Part shown: positions 42,763-50,614 of the stretch, in pieces
Layout of the letters: each line of letters starts with the position of its first letter
Position numbering within the stretch: the first letter of the stretch is position 1
Translations under genes and position numbers: made by a program
The notes under the pieces: model-generated
Databases searched by the model: none
Told to the model about the DNA's origin: nothing
Seen by the model: the letters and a program-made list of their open reading frames with translations, nothing else
NCBI GenBank assembly: GCA_963794475.1
Contig: CAWCDW010000003.1
Span: 744,001-808,000 of the forward strand
DNA length: 64,000 nt
Direction: 5' to 3'
Origin: GAS188 sp963794475
GTDB lineage: Bacteria > Pseudomonadota > Alphaproteobacteria > Rhizobiales > Beijerinckiaceae

Positions 42763-44543
42763 GCGACCGCCCCGAGATAGGCCTCGATGACGGCCGGGTC
42801 GCGCGCGATCGCCGCCGGTGCGCCTTCCGCGAGCTTCGAACCGAAATTCATGACGATGACGCGCTCGCACAAGCCCATGACGAAGTCCATATCGTGCTCG
42901 ACCAGAAGAATCGCGACGCCTTCATCGGCGAGCTTGCGCAAGAGCGCCGCAAGCGCGGCCTTCTCTTGATGGCGCAAGCCGGCGGCCGGCTCGTCGAGGA
43001 GAAGCAGGACCGGATCGGAAGACAGCGCGCGGGCGATCTCGACGATGCGCTGGCGGCCGAGCGCGAGGCTGAGCGCTGCCCTCTCGGCGTCGTTCGCCAG
43101 GCCGACGCGCTCGAGCTCGACGAGCGCCTCGCGCCTGAGCCTTGCCTCTTCCTCCCTGTCGAGCCGCATGAGGGCGCGAAACGGCCCCGCGCGCCCGCGC
43201 AAATGAGCACCGATCGCGACATTGTCGATCACGCTCATGCCGGGGATGAGGCGCGCATGCTGGAAGCTGCGCGCGAGGCCAAGCCGCGCCACGAGGCGCG
43301 CCGGCATCCCGGTGATGTCGCGCTCATTGAAGCGCACGCGGCCGGCGCTCGGCCGGTCGACGCCGGTGATGAGATTGAAGGTCGTCGTCTTGCCCGCCCC
43401 ATTCGGGCCGATGAGCGAGACGATCTCGCCGCAACGGATGTCGAGATCGATGTCGTTCACCGCCACGAGGCCGCCGAAGCTCTTGCGCAGCCCCATCGCT
43501 TCGAGAAGCTTGCTGCCCCGCGGCGGCGGCGCGCGACGCAAAAGCGCCTCGCTCATTTGCGCCTCGCTCTTCTCGACCTCGGGCGAGCGTCTCGCCGCGC
43601 GACGGAAGGGCGCCATGACGAGCGGCCATAACCCTTCGGGCGCCACCTGCAGCGTGAGAACCAGAATAACTCCGAAGACGATGATCTCGTAATTGCCTTC
43701 GAGGCCGAAGAGCTTCGGCAACATGTTCTGCAACTGGTCCTTGATGACGGTGACGATGCCGGCGCCCAAGAGCGCGCCCGGCACATGGCCCGCTCCGCCG
43801 ACCACCGTCATCAGGAGATATTCGATGCTGGCCTCGATATTGAACGGCGACGGATTCACGGCCCGCTGCATATGCGCGTAGAGAAAGCCCGAGATCGCGG
43901 CGAGCACGGCCGCATAGACGAAAACGAAGATGCGGACGCGGAAAATATCGACGCCGAAGGCTTCCGCCGCGACGGCGCCAGTCTTGAGCGCGCGAATCGC
44001 CCGGCCGATGCGGGAATCGAGCAGGTTCCGCGTTGCGATCATAGCGAGCGCGACGACAACGAGGATGAGGTAATAAAGCCGCGCCCCGTCGAGAAGCGAG
44101 ACGCCGAAAATGGTGAGCGGCGGAATGCCGGAGATCCCGTCATAGCGGCGGAAGAAATCGAGATTGCCGGCCGCATAATAAAAGCTGATGTTCCAGGCCA
44201 TCGTGCCGACGGGCAGGTAATGTCCGGAAAGGTTGAGCGTGATCGCGCCGATGAGCGTCGCCGCGACCGCGGTGACGACGATCGCAATGGGCAGGCTCGA
44301 CCAAGGCGAGAGGCCGTAGCGTGTCGTGAGGATCGCGGTCGCATAGGAGCCGAAGCCCACGAACATCGCCTGCCCGAAAGAGGTCATGCCGCCGATGCCG
44401 GTGAGCACCACGAGGCCGATCGCCACGATCGCGTAAAGCCCGATATAGTCGAGCAAGGTGACCCAGAAGGGCGGCACGCCGGGCAGGAGCGGCACGGCGA
44501 GCGCGACGAGGAAGGCGGCGGCGGCCGCGATGCGGCGCGGCAT
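42759..44543 (-). CDS. livMG: LivM-LivG fusion: ABC permease plus ATP-binding protein
   Basis: 594-residue fused protein from the ATG at 44543. Residues 1-~320 are the LivM permease (GIGGMTSFGQAMFVGFGSYA, NLSGHYLPVGTMAW, LKTGAVAAEAFGVDI, VVGGAGHVPGALLGA). A linker of about 30 residues (APFRRAARRSPEVEKSEAQ) leads to the LivG ATPase from ~residue 350: Walker A SLIGPNGAGKTTTFNLITG, signature SLALGRQRIVEIARAL (ALGRQR in place of LSGGQ, as is common in LivG), Walker B LLLLDEPAAGLRHQEKAAL. Fusions of this kind occur in several Hyphomicrobiales and betaproteobacteria. Overlaps livF by 4 bases. Confidence 0.93.
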   Translation of the reverse strand: MPRRIAAAAAFLVALAVPLLPGVPPFWVTLLDYIGLYAIVAIGLVVLTGIGGMTSFGQAMFVGFGSYATAILTTRYGLSPWSSLPIAIVVTAVAATLIGAITLNLSGHYLPVGTMAWNISFYYAAGNLDFFRRYDGISGIPPLTIFGVSLLDGARLYYLILVVVALAMIATRNLLDSRIGRAIRALKTGAVAAEAFGVDIFRVRIFVFVYAAVLAAISGFLYAHMQRAVNPSPFNIEASIEYLLMTVVGGAGHVPGALLGAGIVTVIKDQLQNMLPKLFGLEGNYEIIVFGVILVLTLQVAPEGLWPLVMAPFRRAARRSPEVEKSEAQMSEALLRRAPPPRGSKLLEAMGLRKSFGGLVAVNDIDLDIRCGEIVSLIGPNGAGKTTTFNLITGVDRPSAGRVRFNERDITGMPARLVARLGLARSFQHARLIPGMSVIDNVAIGAHLRGRAGPFRALMRLDREEEARLRREALVELERVGLANDAERAALSLALGRQRIVEIARALSSDPVLLLLDEPAAGLRHQEKAALAALLRKLADEGVAILLVEHDMDFVMGLCERVIVMNFGSKLAEGAPAAIARDPAVIEAYLGAVA

Positions 44544-44545
44544 GC

Positions 44546-45583
44546 TCACTCCTCCTCTCCGACCTTTGCCCCGACGAGTGAGCGCCACAACAGCACCGGA
44601 ATGATCGCCGTGAAGACGATTACCTCCTTGAAGGCACTCGCCTGGAAGGAGGAGAGCGATTCCAGGATGCCGATGACGAGCGCGGCGACGGCCGCGCCTG
44701 GATAGCTCACGAGACCCGCGACGATCGCCGCGACGAAGCCTTTGAGGCCGATGAGAAAGCCGGAATCGTAATAAACGGTGGTGAGGGGACCGATCAAAAG
44801 TCCCGAGAGCGCGCCGATGAAGGCGGCAACGCCGAAGGCGATGCGCCCGCACAAGCTGGGCTCGATGCCGACGAGGCGCGCGCCGAGCCGGTTCACGGCC
44901 GTTCCCTTCAGGGCCTTGCCGATCAAGCTGAGCTCGAAGACGAGATAAAGCGTGAAGGCGAGCGCGATCGAGGCGCCGAGCACGAAGAGGGATTGGCCGC
45001 TCACCGTCACGGGGCCGAGCGCGAGCGATCCGCTCGAGAAGCTCGTGGTGCGCGAACCCTCAGGCCCGAAGAAGACGAGGCCGAAGCCGGTGAGCGTCAG
45101 ATGCACGCCGACGGCGGCGATGAGCAGCACGAGCGTCGAGGCTTCGGCGAGCGGCCGGAAGGCGATGCGGTGGATGTAGGGGCCCATCGGCGTGACGATC
45201 GCGAGCGAAAGGAGCATCTCGGGATAAAGGCCGGGCTTTCTCGGCGCGAGCCAAAGCGCGAGCGAAAGGATCGCGACGGGCAGCGCGATCGTCTCGACCA
45301 TCAGCCAGGCGAGGCCGCGCCTCGTGATCACCCGCCGCTCGGCCAGATAGCCCGCGATCGCCGCGAGGAGGCCGAGGCAGAGAAGCATGACGGCGGTGCG
45401 CGGAAATTCGCCGGCCTCAAGCGTCGCCATGGTGAGAGCGCCGAAGGCCACGAACTCGCCTTGGGGAATGAAGATCACCCGCGTCACGGTGAAGACAAGA
45501 ACGAGAGAGACGGCGAGGAGGGCGTAGATGGCGCCCGAGGTGACGCCGTCCTGAACCAGGATGAGAAAGATCGAAAGGTCCAT
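44546..45583 (-). CDS. livH: branched-chain amino-acid/amide ABC transporter permease LivH
   Basis: 345-residue inner-membrane permease. MDLSIFLILVQDGVTSGAIYALLAVSLVLVF is the family's start; YPGAAVAALVIGILESL near the C-terminus is the permease-ATPase coupling helix. Eight or so transmembrane segments. It follows the antitoxin gene by 12 bases and precedes the livMG fusion by 2 bases. Substrate cannot be deduced from the permease. Confidence 0.93.
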   Translation of the reverse strand: MDLSIFLILVQDGVTSGAIYALLAVSLVLVFTVTRVIFIPQGEFVAFGALTMATLEAGEFPRTAVMLLCLGLLAAIAGYLAERRVITRRGLAWLMVETIALPVAILSLALWLAPRKPGLYPEMLLSLAIVTPMGPYIHRIAFRPLAEASTLVLLIAAVGVHLTLTGFGLVFFGPEGSRTTSFSSGSLALGPVTVSGQSLFVLGASIALAFTLYLVFELSLIGKALKGTAVNRLGARLVGIEPSLCGRIAFGVAAFIGALSGLLIGPLTTVYYDSGFLIGLKGFVAAIVAGLVSYPGAAVAALVIGILESLSSFQASAFKEVIVFTAIIPVLLWRSLVGAKVGEEE

Positions 45584-45595
45584 GCGGTGAAGATA

Positions 45596-45913
45596 TTAGG
45601 CGACGCGGCGCAGCTTTGGCGGGCCAGGCGCCGTTGGGCGCGCTGAAAGCGTTAGACCCAAAGCCCGAACAATACGCATTACCGTTGCGAACTCGGGATT
45701 ACCCGAATCCCCGAGCGCCTTGTATAAACTCTCGCGGTTTAAGCCTGCCTTCTTCGCAATCTCCCCCATGCCTCGCGCACGCGCAACGAGCCCGAGCGCG
45801 TCACGTACGAAATCCGGTTCACCGGATTCAAGCGCCATTGCGATATAAGCCACCTGGCGTGCTTCGCTGTCGAGATAGTCAGTGGCGTCAAATCGTGTCG
45901 TCTTGGGCATCAT
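45596..45913 (-). CDS. HigA-like antitoxin (addiction module antidote, XRE-type HTH)
   Basis: 105-residue antitoxin from ATG 45913 (a second ATG follows at once). It matches the 'probable addiction module antidote' family: MPKTTRFDATDYLDSEARQ lead, then the HTH region DALGLVARARGMGEIAKKAGLNRESLYKALGDSGNPEFATVMRIVRALGLTL. DNA-binding antitoxin that neutralises and co-represses with its HigB/RelE-type toxin. Its start overlaps the toxin stop (ATGA), toxin first, as is usual for HigBA. The pair lies inside the liv operon. Confidence 0.9.
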   Translation of the reverse strand: MMPKTTRFDATDYLDSEARQVAYIAMALESGEPDFVRDALGLVARARGMGEIAKKAGLNRESLYKALGDSGNPEFATVMRIVRALGLTLSARPTAPGPPKLRRVA

Positions 45914-46188
45914 AACGTCTCCGCCAGCTTTTGAGCCCGCAAAATATCCTTCTGCTGCGTGCGCTTGTTCCCACCACATAGCAGGATCACGATTTGCGCT
46001 CCGTGACGCAGATAGTAGATGCGGTAACCGGCCCATAGTCGATGCGCATTTTCCAATATGCCCTGACCGACGCTTCTGGTGTCTCCCGGATTACCCATCT
46101 CCATGCGGCGAATGCGTGCGACGGCGTTTGCATCTCTGAGATGGTGCAGCCAGCCCACAAACTCCCGCGTCTGACGCACCTCGATCAT
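45910..46188 (-). CDS. HigB/RelE-type toxin with scrambled core segment (probably compromised)
   Basis: 92-residue member of the RelE/ParE-like 'addiction module killer' family (MIEVRQTREFVGWLHHLRD, RMEMGNPGD, YYLRHGAQIVILLCGGNKRTQQKDI). Two oddities: the stretch between GQG and GYR reads ILENAHRLWA, while the family core EMRIDYGPGYR is found in the +1 frame, framed by an extra T-run base (TTTT, 46049-46052) and a missing C near 46028. So an insertion and a deletion 20-odd bases apart cancel. The helix after LRDANAVARI also appears about four residues shorter than usual for the family. Either sequence error or an inactive toxin. Confidence 0.8.
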   Translation of the reverse strand: MIEVRQTREFVGWLHHLRDANAVARIRRMEMGNPGDTRSVGQGILENAHRLWAGYRIYYLRHGAQIVILLCGGNKRTQQKDILRAQKLAETL

Positions 46189-46305
46189 CAGCCCTCACTG
46201 TAGTCCATAGGCTACAAACGTCAAGCAATATCGGCATGAAATACGAGGTACTATGGGCTCCCGGCTCGTAGTAGCTGACCGCGAGCGCTGAGCCGTGCGC
46301 GAGGC

Positions 46306-47475
46306 TCACTGAAGGAGCTTCCAATGCCCATTCTCGACCGTGACCATGACGCGCGAACGCGCGTCCTGGCCCACATGATCGCTCGGCGTCATCGTCGCGA
46401 CGCCGTGCGAGTAGACGACCTCCTTCAAGCCCTCGAGGGCGTCGCGAAGGCCCGCGCGAAACTCCGGCGTGCCGGGCTTGCCTGCCTTCAGCGCGACGGG
46501 GATCGCGTTCTGCAACAAGATGTCCGCATCGAAGATATGGGCACCGAAGGTGGAGACGGAATCCTTGCCGTTCGCCGCCTCATAGGCGCTCACATATTCC
46601 AGCGCCTTCGTCTTCGAGGCGTTGCTGTCGGGAAGCTGCGCCGCGACGAGCACCGGACCTGCCGGCATGATCGTGCCTTCGACATCCTTTCCGCCGACGC
46701 GCAGGAAGTCGTTATTGCCGGCGCCATGCGTCTGGTAGACGACGCCGGTGAAACCGCGCTCGCGCAAGGTCTTCGCGGGAAGCGCGGCCGGCGTCCCGGC
46801 GCCCGCGATCAACACCACGTCGGGTTTCGCCGCCAATATCTTCAATATTTGCCCGGTGACGCTGGTGTCGGCGCGCGCATATTTCTCGGCGGCGACGAGC
46901 TTGATGCCCTTCTGCTCGAGGAGCGGCGTGATCACATTGAGCCACCCATCGCCATAAGCGTCGGAGAAGCCGATGAAGCCCACGGATTTGACGCTGTTCT
47001 TCGCCATGTGATCGGCGATCGCGGCCGCCATCAAGGCGTCGTTCTGCGGCGATTTGAACGCCCACTTCTTTTTCTCGTCCATCGGCGAGACCACGAGCGA
47101 GGAGCCGGCGAGCGAGATGAAGGGCGTCTTCGTCTCCGCCGCGACCTCGACGAGCGCGATGGAGGCGGGCGTGATCGAGCCGCCGATCAAGGCATCCACC
47201 TGATCATCCGTGATGAGCTTGCGGGCATTCGCGACCGCCTTGGTGGCGTCGCTGCCGTCATCGAGCACGATGTATTCGACGCTTTGGCCAGCCATCTCCT
47301 TGGGGAGAAACGGTACCGTCTTCGCCTGCGGAATGCCGAGAGAGGCGCCGGGCCCGGTTTGGGAAATCACCACGCCGATCTTGATGCCGGCCGCGCTCGC
47401 CCTTTCGCTCGAGCCCGAGGTCGCCGCCGCGGCAAGCCCGATCCCCAACAGCAGCTTCGCCCAAAATGCTCTCAT
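46306..47475 (-). CDS. livK: branched-chain amino-acid/amide ABC transporter substrate-binding protein LivK-type
   Basis: 389-residue periplasmic binding protein from the ATG at 47475. Signal peptide MRAFWAKLLLGIGLAAAATSG, then the type I periplasmic fold: IKIGVVISQTGPGASLGI, YIVLDDGSDATKAVANARKLI, DALIGGSITPASIAL, KSVGFIGFSDAYGDGWLNV, GFTGVVYQTHGAGNNDFL and the C-terminal HGVATMTPSDHVG. The liv family binds branched-chain amino acids, amides or urea; ligand residues cannot be read reliably. Upstream of livH but separated from it by the toxin-antitoxin pair. Confidence 0.92.
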   Translation of the reverse strand: MRAFWAKLLLGIGLAAAATSGSSERASAAGIKIGVVISQTGPGASLGIPQAKTVPFLPKEMAGQSVEYIVLDDGSDATKAVANARKLITDDQVDALIGGSITPASIALVEVAAETKTPFISLAGSSLVVSPMDEKKKWAFKSPQNDALMAAAIADHMAKNSVKSVGFIGFSDAYGDGWLNVITPLLEQKGIKLVAAEKYARADTSVTGQILKILAAKPDVVLIAGAGTPAALPAKTLRERGFTGVVYQTHGAGNNDFLRVGGKDVEGTIMPAGPVLVAAQLPDSNASKTKALEYVSAYEAANGKDSVSTFGAHIFDADILLQNAIPVALKAGKPGTPEFRAGLRDALEGLKEVVYSHGVATMTPSDHVGQDARSRVMVTVENGHWKLLQ

Positions 47476-47601
47476 GTGATCCTCCCGCAAGCTCGCCGAT
47501 GGCCGCGTCGGTCGCCGCGCCGCACGCATCGCATCGCCATGCGCGCTTGTCCAGCGCGCGACGCTGATGCTCGCGATCGCTCGCGCCCTAGCGGCCGCGC
47601 T

Positions 47602-48690
47602 TCACGCTCGTGGCGCCTCTCGTTTCCGGGCACGGGCAAGCGCGTGGCGGATGAGACGGTCGACGAGCTCGGCATAGCTCACGCCGCTCGCCTCGAGCAC
47701 CTTGGGATACATGCTGATCTTGGTGAAGCCGGGCAGCGTGTTCACCTCGTTGAGCAAGAGCTCGCCATCCTCCCGCAGGAAGAAATCGATGCGCGCCATG
47801 CCCTCGCAGGAAAGCGCCCGGAAAGCCTCGGCCGAAAGATCGCGCACCTTTTGACGAACCCGAGGCGGCAACTCGGCCGGCACCTTGATCTCCGCGCCCT
47901 CCTCGTCGAGATATTTCGCCTCATAGCTATAGAAGGCGTGACGGTTCGTCGGCACGATCTCGCCGGGAAGCGAAACCAACAGCGAGCCGTCTTCCTCCTC
48001 GAGCACGCCGCATTCGATCTCGCGGCCGCGCACATATTCCTCGACCAGGATTTTGCGGTCATGCCGGAAGGCCTCGGCGACCGCAGCGGTGAATTCCTCT
48101 TCCGTCGCTGCCTTGCCGACGCCGACCGAGGAGCCAAGGCGCGCGGGCTTCAGGAAGACCGGCCGGCCGAGCTTCGCCGTCACCTCGTCGAAGGATGGCG
48201 TCTCGCCGAAGGTAAAGCTTTGGAAGCTCGGGATCGGAAGGCCGCGCTCGCGCATCAGGCGCTTCGCCGCGTCCTTGTCCATGGCGGCAGCCGAGCCCAG
48301 CACGCCCGAGCCCACATAAGGAACGCCGGCGAGCTCGGCCGCTCCTTGCAGCGTTCCGTCCTCGCCAAAGGGGCCGTGCAGCACCGGAAAGACGACATCG
48401 ACCGCGAGCGACAGCTCGGCAGGCCCGCCTTCCTGCGGCAAAACGAGAAGCCGTCCGCCGCCGCCCGGAACGAGAGCGACCTGCGGCCCCTGCTCGGGAA
48501 CGCGCGCCGGGAAGGTCTCGCTCGTCAAGGAACAGAGGAGCCAAGCGCCTGTGCGCGTGATGCCGATGGGCACGACCTCGTAGCGCGACGGGTCGAGCGC
48601 CCGAAACACGTTGCCGGCCGAGAGCACGGAGACGTCATGCTCGGCGGAACGGCCGCCGAACAGAAGGGCGACACGAAGCCTTTGTTCCAT
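47602..48690 (-). CDS. ddl: D-alanine--D-alanine ligase
   Basis: 362-residue ATP-grasp enzyme joining two D-Ala for peptidoglycan, from the ATG at 48690 (MEQRLRVALLFGGRSAEHDVSV). Motifs: VFPVLHGPFGEDGTLQGAAE, VPYVGSGVLGSAAAMDK, the ATP-binding VFLKPARLGSSVGVGKA, the EEYVRGREIECGV segment and the catalytic RIDFFLREDGELLLNEVNTLPGFT (given from overlapping parts). DdlA/long type by length. No mur or fts genes nearby, so this may be a second copy outside the dcw cluster. Intact. Confidence 0.95.
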   Translation of the reverse strand: MEQRLRVALLFGGRSAEHDVSVLSAGNVFRALDPSRYEVVPIGITRTGAWLLCSLTSETFPARVPEQGPQVALVPGGGGRLLVLPQEGGPAELSLAVDVVFPVLHGPFGEDGTLQGAAELAGVPYVGSGVLGSAAAMDKDAAKRLMRERGLPIPSFQSFTFGETPSFDEVTAKLGRPVFLKPARLGSSVGVGKAATEEEFTAAVAEAFRHDRKILVEEYVRGREIECGVLEEEDGSLLVSLPGEIVPTNRHAFYSYEAKYLDEEGAEIKVPAELPPRVRQKVRDLSAEAFRALSCEGMARIDFFLREDGELLLNEVNTLPGFTKISMYPKVLEASGVSYAELVDRLIRHALARARKREAPRA

Positions 48691-48749
48691 TCCACCCTCC
48701 CGTTTCAACGCGTTCCAGGAGCCTCGCAAAAAACCCGGCTTAGCCTCGC

Positions 48750-50493
48750 TCAAGCATCGAGCGGCCAGTCGACATCGCCCGAATGGGTCACCGCACCCTT
48801 ATTCGCCGGGCCGACCGCCTTCGCATATTTCTCGAGGACACCACCGAGCTTTCGCGGCCCCGTCACTACGACCGCCTTGCGGCGTTTCTCCATCTCCTTC
48901 TCGTCGATCTCGAGGCGTATCGAGGCCTCGCCCGGCCGCGCGTCGATCGACGACGATATCGCCGTCGCGCACCAGCGCGATCGGGCCGCCCGCCGCCGCC
49001 TCCGGGCTCGCATAGCCGATGCAAAGGCCGCGCGTCGCGCCGGAAAATCGCCCGTCCGTGAGAAGCGCGACCTTCTCGCCCATGCCCTGCCCATAGATGA
49101 GCGCGGTGATGCCGAGCATCTCGCGCATGCCGGGGCCGCCGCGCGGCCCCTCGTTGCGGATGATGACGACATCGCCCTCCTTGTAGCGGCGCTTCTGCAC
49201 CGCCTCCTGGCAAGCTTCCTCGCAATCGAAGACGCGGGCCGGCCCGCGATGCGCGAGCGATTTGAGGCCCGCCGTCTTCAGCACGGCGCCATCCGGGCAA
49301 AGATTGCCCTTCAGGATGGTGAGCCCGCCCGTCGGCGCGATCGGCGCGTCATGCGGCTTCACGATCTCCCCATCGGCCGCTTTCGACGCGGCGAGCGCCT
49401 CGGCGAGGCTTTGGCCCGTGAAGGTCAAGGCGCCGCCATGGATGAAACCGCCGCGCAACAGCTCGGCCAAGATCACCGGCGCGCCCCCGATCTCGAAGAC
49501 ATCGCGCGCCAGATATTTGCCGCCGGGCTGGAGATTGCCGATGAGCGGCGTGCGGGCGAAGACCGCGGCCACATCATCCATGTCGAAGGCGATGCCGGCT
49601 TCATTGGCGAGCGCGGGGATATGCAGAACCGCGTTGGTCGAGCCGCCGGTCGCGGCGACGATCGCGGCGGCGTTCTCGAGCGCCTCGCGCGTGACGATGT
49701 CGCGCGGCAGCGGCCATTGCCATTCGACGGCGCGCATCAGCGCCATTCCGGCCTCGCGCAAGAGGGGCGCGCGCGCGGCGAAGACGGCGGGGATCATCGA
49801 CGAGCCGAGCGGGGCGAGGCCGAGCGCTTCGGACACCATGCCCATGGTGTTCGCGGTGAACTGGCCGGGGCAGGAGCCGGCAGTCGGCAGGCAGGCATGG
49901 CTCAAGGCTTCGAGATCGGTCATCGAGACCGTGCCCGCGATGACGCCGCCGATCGCCTCGTAGGTGTCGATCACGGTCTTGTCCGCGCCGCGCAGGCGTC
50001 CCGGCAAGGCGGCGCCGCCATGCATGAAGACGGAGGGCACGTTGCATCTCACCATGCCCATCATCAGGCCGGGCAGGTTCTTGTCGCAGCCGCCGATGCC
50101 GAAGATGCCATCGAACTGATGGCCGCGCACGCTCGCCTCGACACTGTCGGCGATGAGCTCGCGCGAGACGAGCGAGAAGCGCATTCCCGAATGCGCCATG
50201 GAGAGGCCGTCCGAAACCGAGACCACGGGGCATTCGTGAGGCATGCCGCCGCCTGCGTAGATGCCGGTCTTGGCGTGCTGCGCCTGATCGGCGAGGTTGA
50301 GATTGCAAGGGCTCATCTCGCCCCCGGTATGGAAAACCCCGATGTGGGGACGCGCGATCTCCGCATCCGATTGGCCAAGCGCCAAAAGGAAGCTTCGCGT
50401 CGTCGCGCGGATCACGCCCTCGTAAATCGTGCGAGAACGCTGGCAGTCTGGCCTCGATGCTGGTCGCGTGAGGCGGGGCTTATGGGAGGGCAT
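48750..50493 (-). pseudogene. ilvD: dihydroxy-acid dehydratase (IlvD/Edd family) with one-base frameshift near C-terminus
   Basis: Fe-S dehydratase of branched-chain amino-acid synthesis, about 580 codons. From ATG 50493: GGEMSPCNLNLADQAQHAK, GIFGIGGCDKNLPGLMMGMV, PTAGSCPGQFTANTM (cluster cysteines), GGSTNAVLHIPALA, GPRGGPGMREML, DGRFSGATRGLCIGY. At about 48950 the frame slips by one extra base and the family C-terminus (DARPGEASIRLEIDEKEME...RRKAVVVTGPRKLGGVLEKYAK) continues in the next frame to 48750. Everything else is intact, so sequence error is likely. It could also be a sugar-acid dehydratase of the same family. Confidence 0.88.
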
Positions 50494-50517
50494 TTGCGAT
50501 GGGCTCTCGGTGTGGAA

Positions 50518-50612
50518 GGAAGGAGCGAGGAGCGAATAGCAAGTAGCAAGAGAGAAGGGGGAAGCGGCCTCGCCGCTCTCTACTCGCTACTGTCTATCTC
50601 GCAACTCACTCT
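50518..50612. repeat. heptad-type repeats (AGCGAATAGCAAGTAGCAAG / CTCTACTCGCTACT)
   Basis: Intergenic words GCGAATAGCAAGTAGCAAG on the left and CTCTACTCGCTACTGTC on the right echo the element at 14.64-14.73 kb. Between them lies a GC-rich GCGGCCTCGCCGC palindrome. Second copy of the same repeat family in the window. Confidence 0.6.
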
Positions 50613-50614
50613 CT

